Below are positions 34,908 through 46,458 of a stretch of DNA of 64,000 bases, piece after piece. Every line of letters starts with the position of its first letter. Positions within the stretch are counted from its first letter, which is position 1. Origin of the DNA: Chelydra serpentina (Eukaryota > Chordata > Testudines > Chelydridae); contig JBAIAC010000001.1 in assembly GCA_037349315.1 (NCBI GenBank), positions 7,172,001 to 7,236,000 of the forward strand. The letters run 5' to 3'. The notes below the pieces were generated by a model, which saw only the letters and a program-made list of their open reading frames with translations, ran no database searches and was not told the DNA's origin. A program made the translations under genes and the position numbers.

Positions 34908-35808
34908 GTATGTCCTTGGGATATTTTTTATAGATTTAGAAAGCTGGAATGTTGCTGTGTATTCACAGTTTTGTAGTATAGCAGTTTGCTGTTTGATTTT
35001 TAAATCTTCGGGAGTTGAAGATGGGTGGCAAGAACATTGCAGTCGCATAGGCAAAAGATGCAGCAAAATAATCAGACTATTGTAGCTCTTCACATCACTT
35101 CCAGTTCACCCAACTGGTAGTGGCTGGCATTGCACATCAAAATGGCTACTTTTGTATTCAGGAGAATAAATCATACATATATGATTGTATCACTTTGTGA
35201 TTGACTACTTTCCTTGCAATGCCAATGCAGTACCTAAATAGACAGTTACTCTTTAGGTACCACATGTGCTATCCTTACTTACCCTGACTAGCACCATTGA
35301 ATTCAATGGGGCTACTTGTGAAGTATGGTGATACTCTGTGTTAGTAAGGTAGCAGAATTTGGCCCTAGGTTAAATGTTCATTAGAAGCTAAACTATGCCA
35401 CTTGTACTCACATTGATGACTACTTGCACAAATAAGTGCTCACGAATGTGAGTAAAGGCTGCACAACCCTGGCTGTAGATTATTTGTTTTTTCTTATTCA
35501 CTTAGGTCACATTCATTCCTGGTAAATTATCCCCATTTTTGTCATGGGCCAGATTGTGCCACCCTGGCACATGCTGTGCGGTACCTTATTCCTTCAGTGT
35601 CCCACTGAATGGGGTATGACTACTTGAGAAGTAAAGTACCGGACAATACGAGTAACGGTGTCAGAATCTGGTCCAAATTCATCCCTGGTGAATTTGGCTC
35701 CATAGGTGGTCACTGCTATTTTGAGGGTGTCAGATTTATTTTTATTCATTCATTTTAAAGCAACATGCTTGTGTATTGGGGAAATCAAGGATTTTTCTTA
35801 TTTTTTAG
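34908..35808. other. Intron 4
   Basis: No gene. A palindrome-family repeat with CACCATTGAATTCAATGGGG lies at about 35285-35365, and a related fragment at about 35545-35690 (GTACCTTATTCCTTCAGTG). The acceptor is a T-rich TTTTTTAG. Confidence 0.55.
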
Positions 35809-35924
35809 GCCTGATCTGATTGATTTTGACAAGCTGAAGAAATCAAATGCACACTACAATCTGCAGAATGCTTTTAACCTGGCAGAGCAACACCTTGGTC
35901 TCACTAAGCTTCTGGACCCAGAGG
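35809..35924 (+). CDS. SPTBN1: SPTBN1 exon 5 of 18 here: CH2
   Basis: Encodes residues about 217-255: [20 protein letters not shown] and then [18 protein letters not shown], the middle of CH2. It ends with one base of an aspartate codon (phase 1) before GTAAGA. Confidence 0.97.
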
Positions 35925-37103
35925 GTAAGAATTCCTACCCGTACAGCATTGACTGGCTGTATGTGGAGGAATGTCATTCCTTTTTTACAACCCTCCATGC
36001 CCCAAGGTGATGTTTTGTGGCAGACTTTTGTGCTGAAGGGCAACTGGGTGCAGCTCTCTCTCCTATCAGTACCACTCCCTGCATTTTCCTGAGGAGGAGT
36101 AGGTAGGAGATCAGAGAGATGCTCAAGATGTTCCCTTCTGCAAGGGCCCTTCAGTCCCAGTTCCTTTCAGTCCCAATCAAGCACCCCAGGACTTGAGATC
36201 TCATTCTCTAATGTGGCAGTGTTTTGCTGTAACTAGACCACCCTCCTGGCCTTGTATATAAAACATAAGAATATCCCAGTGAAGAGGCATCTCTATCATC
36301 TGTATGGTAAAACTTTTTCTTTAAGCTAAAATATAGATGACACATTCTTCATAGAATTGTTAGCAGCATTTTTTCAGCCAACAAATGAGTATTAGTATTC
36401 ATGTGCGGCATGTAGTTTTAAGGGAAGGTAACATTAGAATAGGGAGCTTTATTGGCACAGGACAGGGTAAGGTCATGTTGTCACTGGGCAAGTTTCTTCT
36501 CACTGACTTTCCAATACATCAACATTTCTGCAAGGATAAGAAATAATTTACTCTCCCATCTGCGCTCATTAAAGGATTCTCCTGAACAAATATCCAGCTG
36601 GGTTTGCTTGCCTTTGTGAATTCTAAATATGACTGTGGGTGAGTCTATAACTACTTGGTGCTGGAGGTTGGAATTTCCTCTCTGTAATACTCTTAATACT
36701 ATCATAGAAGAATGATGTTAAGTGTTTGACAAACATTGTGCCTCACAACATCCCTGTGAAGATAGGTAAATATCAGCCTCACACAGCAGAGGTTGGAATA
36801 GAACCAAAAGGTCATGACTCCCTGTCCTTTACTTCAATGACAGTTTGCATTCTCTAAGCCCAACACAAAATGTAGCACTTAGTAGTCATGGAGTTCTATA
36901 CCTGCCACTACCAAAGAATTTGAGACTAACTCAGAACCACTGAATGTATTTTAGTTTAGGCACATAAGGCTAGACTTCTGGGAAGCTGAAAGGCCACTGA
37001 ACCCACATCTCTGAGTCTTATGTAGTGGATTGTCAGCACTGTATGCATTGTTTCAAACCACATATTCCACAGTAGACTAAAGTAACTCTTATTTGGTTTT
37101 CAG
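35925..37103. other. Intron 5, with a MIR copy
   Basis: About 36725-36845 resembles MIR in minus orientation (CTCACAACATCCCTGTGAAG, then GCAGAGGTTGGAATAGAACC). The rest shows no recognised feature. Confidence 0.55.
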
Positions 37104-37216
37104 ATATCAGTGTTGACCATCCCGATGAAAAGTCAATTATCACCTATGTGGTGACATATTACCACTACTTTTCTAAGATGAAAGCTTTAGCTGTTGAAGG
37201 AAAACGTATTGGAAAG
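37104..37216 (+). CDS. SPTBN1: SPTBN1 exon 6 of 18 here: end of CH2
   Basis: Encodes residues about 256-292: [20 protein letters not shown] and then [26 protein letters not shown] is the hallmark of the last CH2 helix. The exon closes the actin-binding domain and starts the helix leading into the first spectrin repeat. Confidence 0.97.
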
Positions 37217-37695
37217 GTTTGCAAGCTAAGATTTTATATGTGATGCAGCAAACTCAGTATTCGTTGCTAGTGAGCACTTCAGCCCATCGTATATGTTAGC
37301 TTTTAATCATGGATGTGAACACTGTATATTCCTGTAAAATATAGGAAGTGGTTAATCTTTCCTGATATTTCCATCCATATCTTAACAAAAACCATTTAGC
37401 TGATATTTTATTTTGTTTGTTAACTTTATGTAGATGCGGCTTTCTCCTGCCCATTAACTGCTCCCCACCCCCAAGAGTTTCTCTCTCCCCCCTCTTTGCA
37501 GTCTTGAGGAGTCCCTTGTTTAAAAAAGCACACATGCTTTCTCTCCCACTTTGCAGAGCAGCCACCATCCTTCCACTTGAGACAAACTCAATGGGAATCC
37601 TTTCTCAGTCGATCACTCACAACACCCTGCCCCTCAATTTGCCTGGGATCATGGGAATTCACTGTGGAGCAGTGCAGGGGTCCCACTCCTCAGTT
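37217..37695. other. Intron 6 left part
   Basis: No recognised gene or repeat before the CR1 end; short open frames on both strands lack motifs. Confidence 0.45.
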
Positions 37696-37782
37696 ATCAT
37701 AGAATCATAGAATATCAGGGTTGGAAGGGACCTTAGGAGGTCATCTAGTCCAACCCCCTGCTCAAAGCAGGGCCAATCCCTG
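37696..37782 (-). mobile_element. CR1 LINE 3' end, minus orientation
   Basis: ATCATAGAATCATAGAATAT followed by CAGGGTTGGAAGGGACCTTA and GGAGGTCATCTAGTCCAACC is the reverse complement of the CR1 3' end, including two copies of the terminal octamer ATTCTATG. It is 5'-truncated as CR1 copies usually are and lies about 130 bp before the exon 7 acceptor. Confidence 0.9.
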
Positions 37783-37915
37783 TTGTACTCAGGAATTAGC
37801 CATTGATTTGTAAGCTAAGTCCCCCTGCACAGTCTCTTTGACGTAGATGTAGGATTGAAATGCATCTGAACTGGCCTTGCCTTGTCCCTCAGTTGTTTTG
37901 TGCTTCTTGTTACAG

Positions 37916-38103
37916 GTGCTTGACAATGCTATTGAAACAGAGAAAATGATTGAAAAATATGAATCGCTGGCTTCTGACCTCCTTGAGTGGATTGAACAAA
38001 CTATTATCATCCTGAACAATCGCAAATTTGCCAACTCGCTGGTTGGTGTGCAACAGCAGCTACAGGCATTCAACACTTACCGCACAGTAGAGAAACCACC
38101 CAA
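37916..38103 (+). CDS. SPTBN1: SPTBN1 exon 7 of 18 here: spectrin repeat 1
   Basis: Encodes residues about 293-355: [35 protein letters not shown] and [21 protein letters not shown]. The tryptophan in LLEWIEQ is the conserved first-helix residue of repeat 1. Phase 0 before; ends with two bases of a lysine codon (phase 2), using the GT of AAGTAAAC as donor. Confidence 0.96.
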
Positions 38104-38188
38104 GTAAACTCAATCACTCTGCTTTTGTTTTGTATTAATCTTAGTCCTGATCTTTATCACTCAAGGGTGGCTTGTTCCTTCGCGCGCG

Positions 38189-38238
<50 letters not shown>

Positions 38239-39015
38239 ATTTGCATTAGATACCAGCAGATACTGCCTCACAACTACTCATAGTAATGTACTACAAGGAG
38301 CAATAGCATATCATTATCAGACAATAATGCCACCATTTATGCATGTCAGCACTGTATAATACATGTACACAGCAAATAATAGGATTTCATTGTTTATCCC
38401 AGATCAAGAGCAAGTGTCTCTGGTTTTACAAAACATAACTTTGAATGCTAAAAGCTGATGTAACAAGAAACTAAATCTCTTTAGTTCTGTAAACTGCCAT
38501 GTAATGTTATGACCCTATAAATATGTATCATCAGTTAATGCAGGTTTCATTCATAATAATCACCGTCCAGATGCATTACAATTGCGGTTGGTTTCATAGT
38601 GCCTATAAAATGAGTGTATTTTCTAGGAAGTGCTCTAAAGGCCTGATTCAAAAGAAAAGAGTCTCATTGACTTCAATGGGCTTTGGATCTAGCCTTAAAT
38701 TCCTGTGTCAGTAGATTAGCTAGGTCAGTTCATGAAATAAAAAATCTGCCACCCCCCTCCCCGAGGGATTTCAATATATAAAAACAAATCGGCTGACTTT
38801 GTGCAATCATTGTGACATTTGAACCAGTTGGTTCTCGTGGGCACTACTCCTGTCCTTCCTGCTTTCACATAGAATGAAACAGAAAAAAAGGACTAATAAT
38901 AATTGTATTACTGAGCTATGGACAACATCAGTCCTTCAAGAAAGCACACTTTGGTTCATTAGAAGTGATGAAATATTCATTGTAACCCTGTTTTCTTTTG
39001 GGGATTTGTGTCTAG
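38104..39015. other. Intron 7, with a CG/CA microsatellite
   Basis: Contains the dinucleotide tract at 38181-38238 and a palindrome-family fragment at about 38638-38700 (CATTGACTTCAATGGGCTTT). Otherwise no recognised feature. Confidence 0.55.
38181..38238. repeat. (CG)n(CA)n dinucleotide tract
   Basis: About eight CG units run directly into about 21 CA units, a continuous alternating pyrimidine-purine tract of 58 bp. It begins 77 bp after the exon 7 donor site. Confidence 0.97.
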
Positions 39016-39133
39016 ATTTACAGAAAAAGGAAACTTAGAAGTACTGCTTTTCACTATCCAAAGCAAAATGAGGGCTAACAATCAGAAAGTGTACATGCCA
39101 CGGGAGGGCAAACTCATCTCGGACATTAACAAG
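39016..39133 (+). CDS. SPTBN1: SPTBN1 exon 8 of 18 here: spectrin repeat 1
   Basis: Encodes residues about 356-394: [20 protein letters not shown] and [19 protein letters not shown], the second-helix region of repeat 1. Follows GTGTCTAG; ends in phase 0 before GTGAAA. Confidence 0.97.
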
Positions 39134-40854
39134 GTGAAAGCATAAACTCTGTTTTTTCAGCTCCTTATGTGCATTTCAAATGTTTCCTTTCTTTTAATCT
39201 CACTGTTAGCTTGCTAGGGAGAAAATTCTTTCCCCTGCACCAACCCCATGACCCCTGGCTTGACTCCGGGGATCCTAAAGGATTGACAGGGGTAAAATGA
39301 CATTTCCTGCAGGCCACACTGGGTAACCACTAATGTAGCCTCAAGGCTGCAGCAGCATCTGCAACACTTTCATATGCTCCCTCTGCTGGGGAAAATGGTG
39401 ACTGGTGTGTAGCTGTGGATCCACTGGCCTTGCCCTGCTTCTCGCTAGTCCCGCCTCCCAGAACTCACTGGGTATATCTGCGATTGTGCTTCCCAATGCG
39501 GGTAGACAGACACGCACTAACTTGGCTCAGGCTAGCACGCTAAAAATAGTAGTATGGCCCTGGCAGTTGGGGCTAGCCCCCGGTGTACAGGGGGTCGGGT
39601 GGGATTGTTCTTGGGTGGCTAGCACCCTCCCAAGAAAAACAACGTTTAATGACCCCTCCCCTCCCCCATTTTCCAATGCGCTCTACCAGCCATCAAAGCC
39701 CCCTGGCAGCTAAAGCAGAACAGAGTTCCACAGTGAATCAAGGGTCTTCCTCGGCCACAGAACAGGGGGCAGGATTTGCCCCATAAGCGTCTCTGTCCTA
39801 ATGTCCACTATGCGAGAGAGTTAGGGAAGGAGAAGGTTTGTGTGAAGCCACTGGGAACAATCCTGTTGATTCCCAGTCAGAGTTTATACAGCTAGCTGTT
39901 ACTCAGCTACAGCTGGCTGAACAGCAACAGGTCTGACAAGATCTCTTGGGGATAACAAATGACTTCAAACTGTGAGCCTTCCTAATTTGCTTTTTATCGT
40001 GCTTGGAATTCCCAGAGCAGCTGTGACTGGTGTCTGCGCTTCACTCTGCATCCGGGAGAGCAATAAACTGCACAACTGCCCTGTTTATGTTATGCTCCTG
40101 TGCCTGTGAATGCCTAAAATACTTTGGTTTCAGGCAGTCACATCTGTTAGGATTTAGAGGGCTCTAGGATACTGTCTGATTAACTGGGGATATTTTTGTT
40201 TTTTATTAGAAGGATCTGCAATGCTGATTAGCTTGATTTTAATATGTAATTTTTATGGCAATAGCTTAATGTACATGAACAGCTTTTTACTTTTTAAAAA
40301 AGGTCTCATGCAACAAAAGAAATAGAACCCAGTGTTCTGTTCTTTTTCTAAAAGTCAGACCGTAAAGATCTATGTGCAGGAATGATTTAGGAGAGAGAAC
40401 AGGTGAATCATATTTTCCCTCCCTAAAAGGGAAAGATTTTAGCTCTTGAGGAAAGATTAAACACACTTGTAGATACAAATTCAAACCAATTGTTTTGTTT
40501 AAAGAAAACGGATTTAAAACAAATAAATAAAGATCCTCACAACATTCCTGTGAGGTAGGCAGGTTTTATACCCAGTTCATAGACAGGTAAATTGAGGAAC
40601 TGAAAATTTAAGAAGTTCTGCCTTGGCCACACATTGGCAGAGCTGAGTATAAAGTCTGACAGTCCTGTGCTCTTTCACTAAACAGTAGGGGCCAAATTCG
40701 TCCCTTATGTAACTGCTTTGGCCACAGTGAATTTACATCAGGAATTAACTTTGGTCCACAGTATTGATTTTATGCAAAGTTGATGTGATTTCTCAAAGTT
40801 CTTTAAAAATGTGAATCTAAAGAATATCATGATGCATTTTTTTCATCTCTTCAG
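39134..40854. other. Intron 8, worn repeats
   Basis: A worn miniature-element-like segment lies at about 39470-39620 (GGGTATATCTGCGATTGTGC start). About 40528-40690 is a MIR copy in minus orientation (TCCTCACAACATTCCTGTGA, GGCAGAGCTGAGTATAAAGT). No gene is recognised. Confidence 0.55.
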
Positions 40855-41013
40855 GCCTGGGAAAGACTGGAAAAAGCCGAACATGAAAGAGAACTGGCAC
40901 TGCGAACTGAGCTCATAAGACAAGAGAAACTGGAACAACTTGCACGCAGATTTGATCGCAAGGCAGCTATGAGAGAAACTTGGCTGAGTGAAAATCAACG
41001 TCTGGTTTCTCAG
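40855..41013 (+). CDS. SPTBN1: SPTBN1 exon 9 of 18 here: end of repeat 1
   Basis: Encodes 53 codons, residues about 395-447: [20 protein letters not shown] and [21 protein letters not shown] sequence to [15 protein letters not shown] is the conserved third-helix start of repeat 1. Phase 0 on both sides. Confidence 0.97.
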
Positions 41014-41522
41014 GTGGTGCTTTCAGAACTATTTGTATGACTAAACTTATCACCGTGAGTAATTATGGGATACAGTTTCTGCGCGCAATGCGTGTTCCCT
41101 CCTTCATGCTAGGTGCCCTACAGTTGTGCTGTGTGTTAAACTCCCTCTGAACTAATTTGGCAAGTCTATGCTCAGTAGAAAACCATGCAGGAATGTCTCC
41201 CCAATATTCACTATTTCCATGAAATGGTAGGACCAAGTAAATGGCTACTGAATTTCAGTGGAATTACACCAGGGATGAGCTTGATTCATTGACATTAGAG
41301 ACAGAAAATGCCTATGAGGTCCCCTTGCCGCAAGGCCAATTCATGATTTTCCCAATAGTGTATCTGTTGTTTTTATCAATGGATGTATTTTCAGAGTATT
41401 TTGAAGCCACAGTTTTTAGCAAATTTGTTTTGAATAATCACAAGTAACATTACACAGCTTTGTTTGAGCAATAGCATTTTTGATGCACAAGCATTACTAA
41501 AATGGATTCTGGGCATTTACAG
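41014..41522. other. Intron 9
   Basis: A 68-residue open frame at 41241-41447 resembles palindrome-family repeat sequence (GGAATTACACCAGGGATGAG) and is not a gene. Nothing else is recognised. Confidence 0.5.
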
Positions 41523-41825
41523 GATAACTTTGGTTTTGACCTTCCAGCCGTGGAGGCTGCCACTAAAAAGCACGAGGCCATTGAAACAGACATTGCAGCA
41601 TATGAAGAACGAGTCCAGGCGGTGGTTGCTGTTGCAAAGGAACTTGAGACTGAGAATTACCATGATATCAAACGCATCACTGCGAGAAAAGACAATGTTA
41701 TACGCCTGTGGGAGTACCTGCTGGAGCTACTCAGGGCACGTAGACAAAGACTGGAGATGAACCTTGGTCTGCAAAAGATATTCCAGGAAATGCTTTACAT
41801 TATGGACTGGATGGATGAAATGAAG
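41523..41825 (+). CDS. SPTBN1: SPTBN1 exon 10 of 18 here: spectrin repeat 2
   Basis: Encodes 101 codons, residues about 448-548: [20 protein letters not shown] to [10 protein letters not shown]. Covers most of repeat 2 with the third-helix [20 protein letters not shown]. The upstream ATG at 41502 is intronic and is not a start. Phase 0 on both sides. Confidence 0.97.
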
Positions 41826-42875
41826 GTAAATGTCACCAAGATAAGATGATGGCAGGAAACTGCTGCTAATTAGAGATTGTGCATGTTTGTGGTTAATCTG
41901 TTTGAATTATGTTTGTTTTAAACATAATGTCTCTATAACCAAATGTTCAAAAACAGGAGTTCCCCATTCACGTACATCAGTTCACTTCTTGATACACAAT
42001 GCTGGACTCTCTAAAATATAACATGAAAACAGCTACAAAAACCCCAAGTCCTTCTCTCACCTTCTAAACAAAGTCATATTTTATTTTTGCCTGCCTCTGT
42101 CTGGGGAAGGCATATTTACATGCAATACAGTACTCATTCTGGGCCAGACCCTTTATGCAGTGCACATGTGGGTGGAAGGGGATAAGGACCTCTCTTCCTC
42201 AGCTGTGCTGCTCTCATGAGGGCCAAGAAGACTTGCAGCTGCTGTGCTCAAGAGAACAGGCAAACTGCTTCCCACCTGTCTTTGGGCTGGGGAGGAGGGC
42301 AGGGCCCTGACTCCATCCATTCTTCCTTACCTGTCAGCCAGCAGAGCTGACTGGTTGTGCAGAGGAATGACACTGCACCCCCCTAAGGGCTGCAGTAGCT
42401 GTGTGCAGTGCCCGGGAACGTCTCTCAGTGCTCCCCTAGGCAATACAGCTCTGCACCCCCCCCCCCCCACACACAAGACTGTTTCAATGGCACAATGAAG
42501 TCCTTTTTGTGTAATAGAGTTTTGAAAATATAGAGAAAATATTGGCCGAAATATATTGTCACCAGTGTAAATCTGTAATGGCTCTATGTAAATTACTGGT
42601 ATCACTCCAGATTTAAACCAGTGTACTGAGAGCAGAACTTGGCCCATCATATATAAATATTGCTCACTCTATGCTGATAAGTGGCATAAAAGTGCTCTAC
42701 TGGCTAAATAAAGAATTTTTAAAAAATGAAAACCCAGTCATGAAAATGCTGTAGCCATGGGTTGTAGCCAGTTGCACTGTGGTGAGAATCTTGAGTTCTG
42801 TCTTTGTGAGGTGCATGAAGTAGATTGTTTTAACAGTGACTAACTCAGCGCTTTTAACTGGCTCTTTTTGAGCAG
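41826..42875. other. Intron 10
   Basis: Contains a C13 tract at 42456-42468 and a palindrome-family fragment at about 42550-42650 (CACCAGTGTAAATCTG / CAGATTTAAACCAGTG). No gene is recognised. Confidence 0.55.
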
Positions 42876-43029
42876 GTGCTTCTACTATCTCAAGATTATG
42901 GCAAGCATTTGTTAGGGGTAGAGGACCTGTTACAGAAGCATGCGCTAGTGGAGGCAGACATTGCCATTCAAGCTGAAAGAGTGCGGGGAGTCAATGCATC
43001 TGCTCAGAAATTTGCCACAGATGGAGAAG
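42876..43029 (+). CDS. SPTBN1: SPTBN1 exon 11 of 18 here: repeat 2-3 junction
   Basis: Encodes residues about 549-600: [20 protein letters not shown] and [20 protein letters not shown] to ATDGEG, the first and second helices of repeat 3. Ends with one base of a glycine codon (phase 1) before GTAAGT. Confidence 0.97.
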
Positions 43030-43687
43030 GTAAGTTGTAGTTTTACTTACGTATTAGGTTTGAAGAGACAATAATTTTGGTTGCATATTTATTGAGCGTC
43101 ATTAGCCATATAATACACATTGGGCTAAATTCACCAGCATAAGTTGGCCCAACTCCATTGATTCAAGTTGGATTTACTTATGCCAGAGGTGAATTTGGTA
43201 AGTTACCTACTCAGAATTCATCATGACACTGTATTTTGCATGGCATTTTACACTAGTAGCTAGCAGCTTTTGTAATTTTTTACCAGTCATTCCTTTTGCC
43301 TTACAATTTCCCATTTCAACTCTTTCTAGCAGTTACAATTCAAGTTATTGGATCTGACTCTGATCTTGTACATTCATATAAATCAAGAGGAATTTCACTA
43401 AGCTACACTAGAGTAAAACGTGCCTGTTTTTTGTACTGCAATTTTGCTCTTGAGTTCAGCAGGGTAAATCCAAAGTAATTTATTTGAATTCACTGAGAAT
43501 ACTCGGGATTTACACACAAATAACTTAGAGTGAGGTTTGACTGATATTCCCTTTAACACTGGTCTTTTACTGCACTCTGCTACTCTGTGATGGAGACCTA
43601 ATAAACAAGCATTAAGAGTCCTAGGTGGTCTAGCTGTACAGGTAAAAATAGGTGAGATTGAACTCTAATACATTTCTGTCTGAACAG
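43030..43687. other. Intron 11, with palindromic repeats
   Basis: A palindrome-family repeat at 43122-43198 pairs GCTAAATTCACC with GGTGAATTTGG and AAGTTGG with CCAACT. A second, looser one lies at about 43340-43540. No gene is recognised. Confidence 0.6.
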
Positions 43688-44558
43688 GTTACAAACCATG
43701 TGATCCGCAAGTTATCAGAGATCGTGTAGCTCATATGGAGTTTTGTTACCAAGAGCTATGCCAGTTAGCAGCTGAACGCCAAGCTCGCTTGGAAGAATCC
43801 AGGCGTCTGTGGAAATTCTTCTGGGAAATGGCAGAAGAAGAGGGCTGGATCAGAGAGAAGGAGCAGATCTTGTCATCTGATGACTATGGGAAGGACCTAA
43901 CTAGCATTGTCCGTCTCTTGAGCAAGCATAAGGCGTTTGAAGATGAAATGAGTGGCCGTAGTGGCAACTTCCAGCAGGCAATAAAAGAAGGTGAAGGTAT
44001 GATTGCTGAGGAGCACTTTGGGTCTGAAAAAATTAGAGAGAGAATTAAGGATATGCAAGAGCAATGGGCTAATCTGGAGCAGCTGTCTGCCATTAGGAAG
44101 AAACGCCTGGAGGAAGCCTCTCTTCTTCATCAGTTCCAAGCTGATGCTGATGATATTGATGCATGGATGTTGGACATCCTCAAAATTGTCTCCAGCAGTG
44201 ATGTTGGCCATGATGAGTATTCTACTCAGTCCTTGGTCAAGAAACACAAAGATGTTGCTGAAGAGATTGCAAACTATAGGCCAACTATTGACTCACTGCA
44301 TGAGCAAGCAAAAGCTCTGCCTCAGGAACACGCCGAATCTCCAGATGTTCAAGGCAGGTTGTCTGGAATAGAGGAAAGATACAAAGAGGTTGCTGAACTG
44401 ACACGGCTCCGTAAACAGGCTCTGCAAGATACCCTTGCTCTGTATAAGATGTTCAGTGAAGCAGATGCTTGTGAACTTTGGATTGATGAAAAGGAGCAGT
44501 GGCTTAACAATATGCAGATTCCAGAGAAGCTTGAAGACCTGGAAGTGATCCAACACAG
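43688..44558 (+). CDS. SPTBN1: SPTBN1 exon 12 of 18 here: large exon, repeats 3-5
   Basis: The largest exon here, 871 bp, encodes residues about 601-890, from YKPCDPQVIRDRVAHMEFCY to LEDLEVIQHR. It covers the end of repeat 3, all of repeat 4 and most of repeat 5. Third helices with conserved tryptophans are visible (ESRRLWKFFWEM, EQWANLEQLSAIRKKRLEEA, ADACELWIDEKEQWL). Antisense open frames across it are shadows. Phase 1 before, phase 2 after. Confidence 0.98.
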
Positions 44559-44675
44559 GTGAGAATAGAATTGTGAGGAGATCCTGTTGTATATCAGCTA
44601 CCTGTGTGCGTCACTCTAGTCTTAATCTTGTCTGTGACTGAAGGTCCCCAATGCCTTTGTGATCTTTTTTTTCAG

Positions 44676-44813
44676 ATTTGAAAGCTTAGAACCAGAAATG
44701 AACAATCAGGCATCCCGTGTTGCAGTCGTAAATCAAATTGCTAGACAGCTGATGCACAGTGGTCATCCAAGTGAAAAGGAGATCAAGGCTCAGCAAGACA
44801 AACTCAACACAAG
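44676..44813 (+). CDS. SPTBN1: SPTBN1 exon 13 of 18 here: repeat 5-6
   Basis: Encodes residues about 891-936: FESLEPEMNNQASRVAVVNQ and IARQLMHSGHPSEKEIKAQQ to DKLNTR, second and third helix of repeat 6. The intron before it is only 117 bp, the shortest in the window. Phase 2 on both sides. Confidence 0.97.
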
Positions 44814-45470
44814 GTGGGTTAATGACAGATGACGTGAAAACTTGAGATTAGAGGAGATGGTTAGCGTTGTTCCTTTTGTGTTTCTGTATATTGTATATGT
44901 ATGTTTTTGAAACTGTCAGGGTCTGATTTTCACCTAGTGAAAACTGACATAGTTCTGTTTGTTTTTTTAAAAAAAATTCTGCCTCTCTCTTAGGGCCTGA
45001 TTCAAAGCCAGAGTTGTTCCATTGACATCAATGGACTCTGAATTAGGCCCTTAGTACTGTAGCTAAAAATCTGTGATAATATGAAGACTTACTGTACTCA
45101 ATATGTTGTTGTAAAAATAAACGGGTACTGCATATTTTACAAACCTGCTCTTAGATTCTTAGTTTTAGTCTTCATGTGTATTCATGCCATGCAGAAAATC
45201 CAGAGAGTTAGAGTGTAACCTGCAGAAAATATTTGACCCTGCAAAAAGTGAAAATGTTGAGATACAGTCCATTGCAGTCTGGTGTTTTCTAGTATGCACT
45301 GTAGCTCACTGTGGGGGGGTGGGGGAAACAAAAACAACAAAAAGAGGTTATTTAAAAGTTCAATGGGCTTACTTCAGCCATTTTCCTCATTCAGAAATGT
45401 TGACATTAGACTTTACCATTATTGTATATTACCCTCCGTTTCTCTGCTTTTCTCTCCTCCCCATTTTTAG
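44814..45470. other. Intron 13, with a palindromic repeat
   Basis: A palindrome-family repeat at 44991-45054 has outer arms TAGGGCCTGATTCA and TGAATTAGGCCCTTA around TTCCATTGACATCAATGGA. The open frame that runs into exon 14 from 45184 is intronic up to 45470. Confidence 0.65.
44991..45054. repeat. 64-bp palindromic interspersed repeat
   Basis: TAGGGCCTGATTCA pairs with TGAATTAGGCCCTTA, and TCCATTGA with TCAATGGA. One of the clearest palindrome-family members, 180 bp past a donor site. Confidence 0.75.
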
Positions 45471-46227
45471 ATGGAGCCAGTTCAGAGAACTGGTAGACAG
45501 AAAGAAAGATGCTCTTATCTCTGCTCTAAGTATCCAGAATTACCATCTTGAGTGTAATGAAACCAAATCCTGGATCAGGGAAAAGACCAAAGTAATTGAG
45601 TCCACACAAGATCTGGGCAATGATCTGACTGGAGTAATGGCCCTTCAGAGGAAGCTGACGGGTATGGAACGTGATTTGGTGGCCATTGAGGCTAAGCTAA
45701 GTGACCTACAAAAAGAGGCTGAGAAGTTGGAATCTGAACACCCTGACCAGGCTCAGGCCATCCTGTTGCGGCTTGCAGAAATCAGCGATGTGTGGGAAGA
45801 GATGAAAACCACCCTCAAGAACCGGGAAGAGTCCCTTGGAGAAGCAAGCAAACTACAGCAGTTTTTGCGTGACCTGGATGACTTCCAGTCCTGGCTATCC
45901 AGAACCCAGACTGCGATTGCCTCAGAAGATATGCCAAACACACTGACTGAGGCTGAAAAGCTGCTCACTCAGCATGAGAATATTAAGAACGAAATCAACA
46001 ATTATGAGGAAGACTACCAGAAAATGAGAGACATGGGCGAGATGGTCACCCAAGGACAAACTGACGCACAGTATATGTTCTTACGCCAGCGCCTGCAGGC
46101 TTTGGACACTGGGTGGAATGAGCTTCACAAAATGTGGGAGAATAGGCAAAACCTCCTTTCACAGTCTCACGCCTACCAGCTGTTTCTCAGAGACACTAAG
46201 CAAGCTGAAGCATTTCTTAATAACCAG
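45471..46227 (+). CDS. SPTBN1: SPTBN1 exon 14 of 18 here: repeats 6-8
   Basis: A 757-bp exon encodes residues about 937-1188: WSQFRELVDRKKDALISALS to DTKQAEAFLNNQ. WSQFRELVDRKKDAL is the third helix of repeat 6; repeat 7 and most of repeat 8 follow, with WSQ, SWIREKTKVIE, VWEEMKTTLKNRE, SWLSRTQTAI and GWNELHKMWENRQNLL marking helix positions. The upstream acceptor is CCATTTTTAG. Phase 2 before, phase 0 after. Confidence 0.98.
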
Positions 46228-46458
46228 GTAAGTGGACAGTAATTTAGTTCCTTGCATTAATCTCACACAAATTGACACCACTTATTGCAGTCACCTAGCT
46301 AAAGAGATCCAGTTTTTTTTTTCTCACAAAAATGATCTTTTGCATCAAGTTGATGTCTACCAGTTCTTAGCAAACACACTCTAGTTCACAGTATGGGAAA
46401 GCTCTCTCTGTCAAGTAGATAGCAATTAACACATCTGATATGTTTTTCTTAATAAAAG

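Noticed and set aside
43897..44247. Minus-strand open frame of 116 residues across exon 12
   Set aside because: It is the antisense shadow of a strongly coding exon; no motif or splice pattern supports it.
45184..45470. Open frame extending 95 codons upstream of exon 14
   Set aside because: It is intronic: the spectrin reading is resumed exactly after the CCATTTTTAG acceptor at 45470, and the upstream residues do not resemble spectrin.
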